Positions 60,326 to 64,000 of a stretch of DNA of 64,000 nucleotides are shown in pieces (position 1 is the first letter of the stretch; every line of letters begins with the position of its first letter). The position numbers and the translations under genes are program-made. Under the pieces are notes generated by a model, which made no database searches, was not told the DNA's origin, and saw only the letters and a list, made by a program, of their open reading frames with translations. Source of the stretch: Manis javanica (Eukaryota > Chordata > Mammalia > Pholidota > Manidae); contig NC_133156.1 in the NCBI RefSeq assembly GCF_040802235.1, positions 116,218,173 to 116,282,172 of the forward strand, in the 5' to 3' direction.

Positions 60326-61195
60326 CACCTTAGGGCAGTACACTGACTACAGAGAAAGGAACAACTGTGTTGTTTTGGTTGCAGAAAGCCAACTATGTTC
60401 CTCAATAGCTTTAGAAAGCCTAGGCAAAGACGTGTACCATGCTGCCGTAAGGGTTGTTACTACATACAGACAGAAAAAAATTGTCCTTTACATGACTAAA
60501 AGCACCCAATATTGTGGTTAATATATTTGGTGACAGATATTAGCTTTTAAACTGTACTGGTTAAAATGTATGCAGTAGTGGAGAAACTGAGTATGTCACT
60601 GAGAAACGAAGCCATACTTTAAGGTTTTGTGAAAAACCCAGGAGTTTGCTTGAGATTGGAGATCCCAATTTTCTATTTAATAGTCCTCTTTAAAATAAAT
60701 AATACCACCCCACCACTTTCCATCTGACACCTGCTTTGAGAAACTGGAGGTAAAAAGGAGAAATGTCCCTCTTTGGGCCTGTTTTTTCTTGGGCCAGTGC
60801 TTTCTGGAGCCAAACGTCAAGCTAGACTTTTTCCTAGGTGCTAAGAACCACTACTCAAGAGGCAAGGAGATAGGGTGGGACCTGGCCATAGTGCCAGTAA
60901 ACAAGCTACATCTGTGAATCCACTCAATTAGGAGCAAGCTACCCTTTTATGCAGTTGCTTTTTCTCCTGAGCATTTAGAAGTCGTGACTGTTCTAGCCCT
61001 GCTCCGCTGTTCAAAAAAAGTAGACCCCCTCCAGAACGTCTGCCCGCATGGTAGCAAAAATAATTTATGAAGAAATCCTCGAGGGCGGTGAAGCGCTTTG
61101 GAGGTCTTGGGTCTAAAAGATCGCAGAAAAACTGACGCCCACCCTGAGGGATCCAGTAAAAGTCTGAACTATCTCCACACCTCGGGAACCACGCC
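60326..61195. other. Intergenic region upstream of CpG island
   Basis: No gene or clear repeat recognised. GC content rises toward 61.1 kb. Confidence 0.4.
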
Positions 61196-61199
61196 AGCC

Positions 61200-61960
61200 T
61201 GTGGCTCCCAGCCCTGCCGTCTGTGGGTCCGATATTCCGTGGCCGCTTTCACGTCCCCAACTTCCGGGCGGCAGCTTGGATGCGTTCTGGGTATTTCCGT
61301 GGTTACAGCCACGGCACCGCACCGCCTACGTCGAGAACAAATCCTAAGGTATGACAGAAACTAGCGAAGTCATCTCAAAGGCCTTTTTTGGGGGTAACGG
61401 AGAGAACTCTCCGTACCCACCCGCTCCACCGAAGAGCACTCAACCGCCGCTTCCGGTCGGCTCAGAACTGGGCCAGGATCCACTATCCCGGCGTCCTCTC
61501 GGCCGGCCTTGCGGGCTGGAGCCGCTCTGGCCAGCGTCTGGCCTCTCTGTGGTGCTGGCCGTTGGGCGGAAGGAGTGGGGGCGGGTCCGCCATTCGCACT
61601 GCGGCCCCCGGCCTTGATAGTTGGTCGTTGTTTCTGCGGAGCTGCTGCGATGAACCGGGCGGGAGGGGGACAGAATGGACGCCGCGAAACTGCGTCCTGA
61701 GGTGGGGGGCAGGAGGCAGGGTCCGCCAGTGTCCGAAATCTGGAAGTTCCAGGTTCAAGATGGGGAGGGCGTGCATGGGTGGCAGACGCGTGGGACCTCA
61801 GAGCAAGGCGGGTGTGCTTGACCCTCGGGCTGGCGCTGTGGGACGGTCCGGGGGTCAGCGCGAAGCCCCGGCGCCTTCCTCAGCCTTCGTCGCGCTTTCT
61901 AGATCCCGTAGGCACCCAGCCCTCGCCTAGGCTCTGCGCCATCGGCGTTTCCCTGGCCCG
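61200..61960 (+). promoter_or_regulatory. CpG-island promoter, probably TMEM267
   Basis: About 760 bp dense in CpG with ETS-type CTTCCGG motifs (about 61262 and 61450) and GC-rich boxes (GGGCGGAAGG, GGGGGCGGGTCC near 61565-61585), without TATA. A splice donor, CCTGAG|GTGGGG, at 61701/61702 could end a 5'UTR exon. In human the next gene after C5orf34 in this direction is TMEM267, whose first exon is non-coding. No TMEM267 coding sequence is seen before the window ends. Open frames across the island show no recognised protein. Confidence 0.55.
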
Positions 61961-63230
61961 GCTGCCTGGGGTCTTGCTGAAGTTGCCCATTGCCCTCCTT
62001 TCGGGCTGAGAGCTTTTACCTGCCCCGCCTCCCTGTTGGTGTGAATGCTGTAAGTGGGCCATGATCCTTTCCCTGCATGTAAAATGTTTAGTTCCTGTCT
62101 ATCCAAATCTTCCTTCTTTATTTTCTTAATCTATATTAAAAATTATTTATCATACCAGCCTTAGGAAAGAACGACTTTGGGTTTTTGCTAGAAGTTGAAA
62201 CAGGTGGAATTCTGATTTGTATGTTTTATTTGCTGTGGTCGTAGGAACTAAACATTTCATACGAGGCTGTAGAAAGTTAACATGCAAGTGAACAGAATTT
62301 GTGTTTCCTTTGAAATCAGCTGCATTTGATTTGGCACCTGCTTTAAGTATTGTAGCGTTAAAAAATTAAATGTATTAACTTTGGCAGCAACTACAGTTCA
62401 GTGAAGAAAACTTGTAAAGTATATTAAAGGCAGTTAACTGGATTTGGTAAATATTTGTGAGAAGTGGAAGGTGGGGTGAAGCAGAAGATGATATTTGCAT
62501 TGGGAATTTGTTAGCTCTTGTTTTGGCAGAAATGTCTAAAAGATTACTAATAATGCGCATTAATATATAATTAAAGTAACTGGCTAACTGTGTTTGTCGA
62601 GTTAAGCAAAAGACTACTTAAATGTATGCTTGGAAGACTCCATAGTTGAAGGTGTTGTACACTAATGGGGATGGGGTGCCGTAGAGCTTGGCCATTGTAG
62701 AAAGTGGCTCCTTCGAGACATAGAGAGAACTATATGACCTGGGTAACTGGCTATTGTGGCAGAGAACTCATCCTAAATAATATCTTTAGTTCATAGGCTG
62801 AAGATTGCTTATCTGTTTACCCCTTGCATTAGTATAATGAAATACTAAGCATCATGAGCAGTTGAGATTTTATGCATGACAGGTTTAAAAAAAGTGTAAT
62901 TTCTACTCTTAAGGAATCTGCCCAACAAAAATGAGTATGTAGAATAAAGGTTAGGGAGTTCCAGAGGCTATTATGTTTGTTGGGGGAGGAGCCAGGAAGT
63001 GGAAAAAGGTAGAAAAAGGTAAGAAAAATGGGTACACTTGGATGTCCTTGTCAGAGACAATAAATGAGAGGAAGTATACTTACCAAGCCTCTCTTCCTCA
63101 TACTCTGAATCTAAGCCAGCGATGGTAAGTATCTGCACCAACAGAGTAGATTAAATGTCAGAATTCTGGGTTTCAAGGACCATAATTTTACCTTTCTTAA
63201 AAATAGAACCAGTACTGTCTTCATACTGTT
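61961..63230. other. Probable first intron of TMEM267
   Basis: AT-rich. A CAGCGATG|GTAAGT donor-like site at about 63118-63129 lacks a convincing exon. Nothing else recognised. Confidence 0.4.
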
Positions 63231-63234
63231 TTAT

Positions 63235-63480
63235 CCACTACTGCATAACATACTACCCCAGAATTTATAGGCTTAAAACTGAACAATTGTTATGTCACTG
63301 TGTCTGCGAGCTGGTATTTAGAAGAGGGTTAGGTTAGTTGGGTGATTCTGACCCAGGGTGTCATGAAGTTGCAGTCCTATTGCTGGCAGGGCTGCAGGCA
63401 TCTGAAGGCTTGTTGGGGCTAAGGGATCTGCTTGCAAATTCATTCACATGAGCTTTTTGCTCCCGTCTAATTAAGCAAGC
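63235..63480 (-). repeat. Ancient LTR-type repeat (MLT1/MaLR-like)
   Basis: CTGCATAACATACTACCCC, GGGTGATTCTGACCCAGGGTG and GCTGCAGGCATCTGAAGGCTTG follow the order of the repeat type also suspected at 18615-19090. Family name uncertain. Confidence 0.4.
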
Positions 63481-64000
63481 TATTTTATACTTTCCATTCA
63501 TAAAATGCATTGTGCTGCCCCCTTATGTGGTTGTGTTCCTATTCATAAACAACAATACACTTATGTAAACAGTAGGTTTTCTTTTTCAGGTCACTGTAAA
63601 ATTGGATAGTAATTTAAATGCTTGAAGTGATCTTTTGATGTTTCATTTTGCTCATGACTCTTCATTAGCTGCCCAGTCCTTTTAGAATCGGAACTTAGGT
63701 AAAACATAAGGTTAGTAACATTTAGATATCCTTTTTGATGATAAAAATTGATTTCATGAGTAAAAGAAGATGGATGCAATGCTGCGGCTTTAAACAGACA
63801 TCATGCAATTTGCAATTAAGTGGATGATGATCTTTTAATTTTGCTTTCTCAGATAAGATTTGAAAGTAAATTTGTAATTAACTGCATACATAAGCATAGT
63901 CTCAGTGGCAACAGAGCTTTTCTGTCAGGCTCTGTGTAGTGTGTACCCAGCCTACGTTTTCCTCACACTCATCCACCCGACTGGTCTTCTTCCCCGTTAG
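63481..64000. other. Intron-like DNA to window end
   Basis: No exon, RNA gene or repeat that I can support. Confidence 0.4.

Noticed and set aside
61388-61930. 180-codon open frame in the CpG island
   Set aside because: GC-rich sequence yields long chance frames. Arginine/glycine/proline composition, no recognisable protein, and it overlaps other frames on both strands.
63118-63129. Donor-like CAGCGATG|GTAAGT as a possible TMEM267 exon end
   Set aside because: No recognisable coding sequence or convincing acceptor upstream; a chance donor is more likely.

Overview
This is mammalian nuclear DNA. It holds short exons with canonical GT/AG junctions separated by kilobase introns, CpG-island promoters, and dense LINE-1, L2, MIR, Tigger and endogenous-retrovirus (ERV) repeats. 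The exons identify the locus by protein recognition as the segment orthologous to human 5p12. In + strand order it carries the 3' two thirds of PAIP1, a complete C5orf34, and then a CpG island where TMEM267 is expected to begin. In human the same genes lie in this order and all share one strand. The lineage-specific L1 3' ends and an abundant ERV-derived poly(A) element look to me like those of a pangolin (Manis). That species call is from memory and is tentative.

Layout: 1-17.3 kb is PAIP1 from a mid-gene intron to the 3'UTR, with seven coding exons between 3653 and 17036. 17.3-25.8 kb is intergenic and repeat-rich: an old LTR, three related LTR copies, a pair of ERV LTRs in opposite orientation, and a split L2. 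About 25.85-26.02 kb is the CpG-island promoter and 5'UTR exon of C5orf34. 28.9-55.4 kb holds the twelve C5orf34 coding exons, which join in frame without a stop to a 636-residue protein. Its introns contain nested L1s, a Tigger2/MER28 copy carrying half a tRNA, a solo LTR and a large TG microsatellite. 55.77-59.64 kb is a rearranged betaretrovirus-like provirus. 61.2-61.96 kb is a CpG island, probably the TMEM267 promoter. The rest is intron-like DNA with an old repeat.

The genes: PAIP1 binds poly(A)-binding protein and eIF4A/eIF3 and stimulates translation. C5orf34 is poorly characterised. The neighbours show no sign of acting together; the order is conserved synteny.

The most distinctive signal is a family of retrovirus-derived sequences (env transmembrane region + 3' UTR + LTR up to the poly(A) site) that end in poly(A) and are flanked by long, L1-type target-site duplications. 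They appear to be retroviral transcripts copied by L1 rather than integrated proviruses. The same LTR family, in proviral form with a 6-bp target duplication, flanks the provirus at 55.8-59.6 kb, whose gag/dUTPase/RT interior is inverted relative to its own LTRs.
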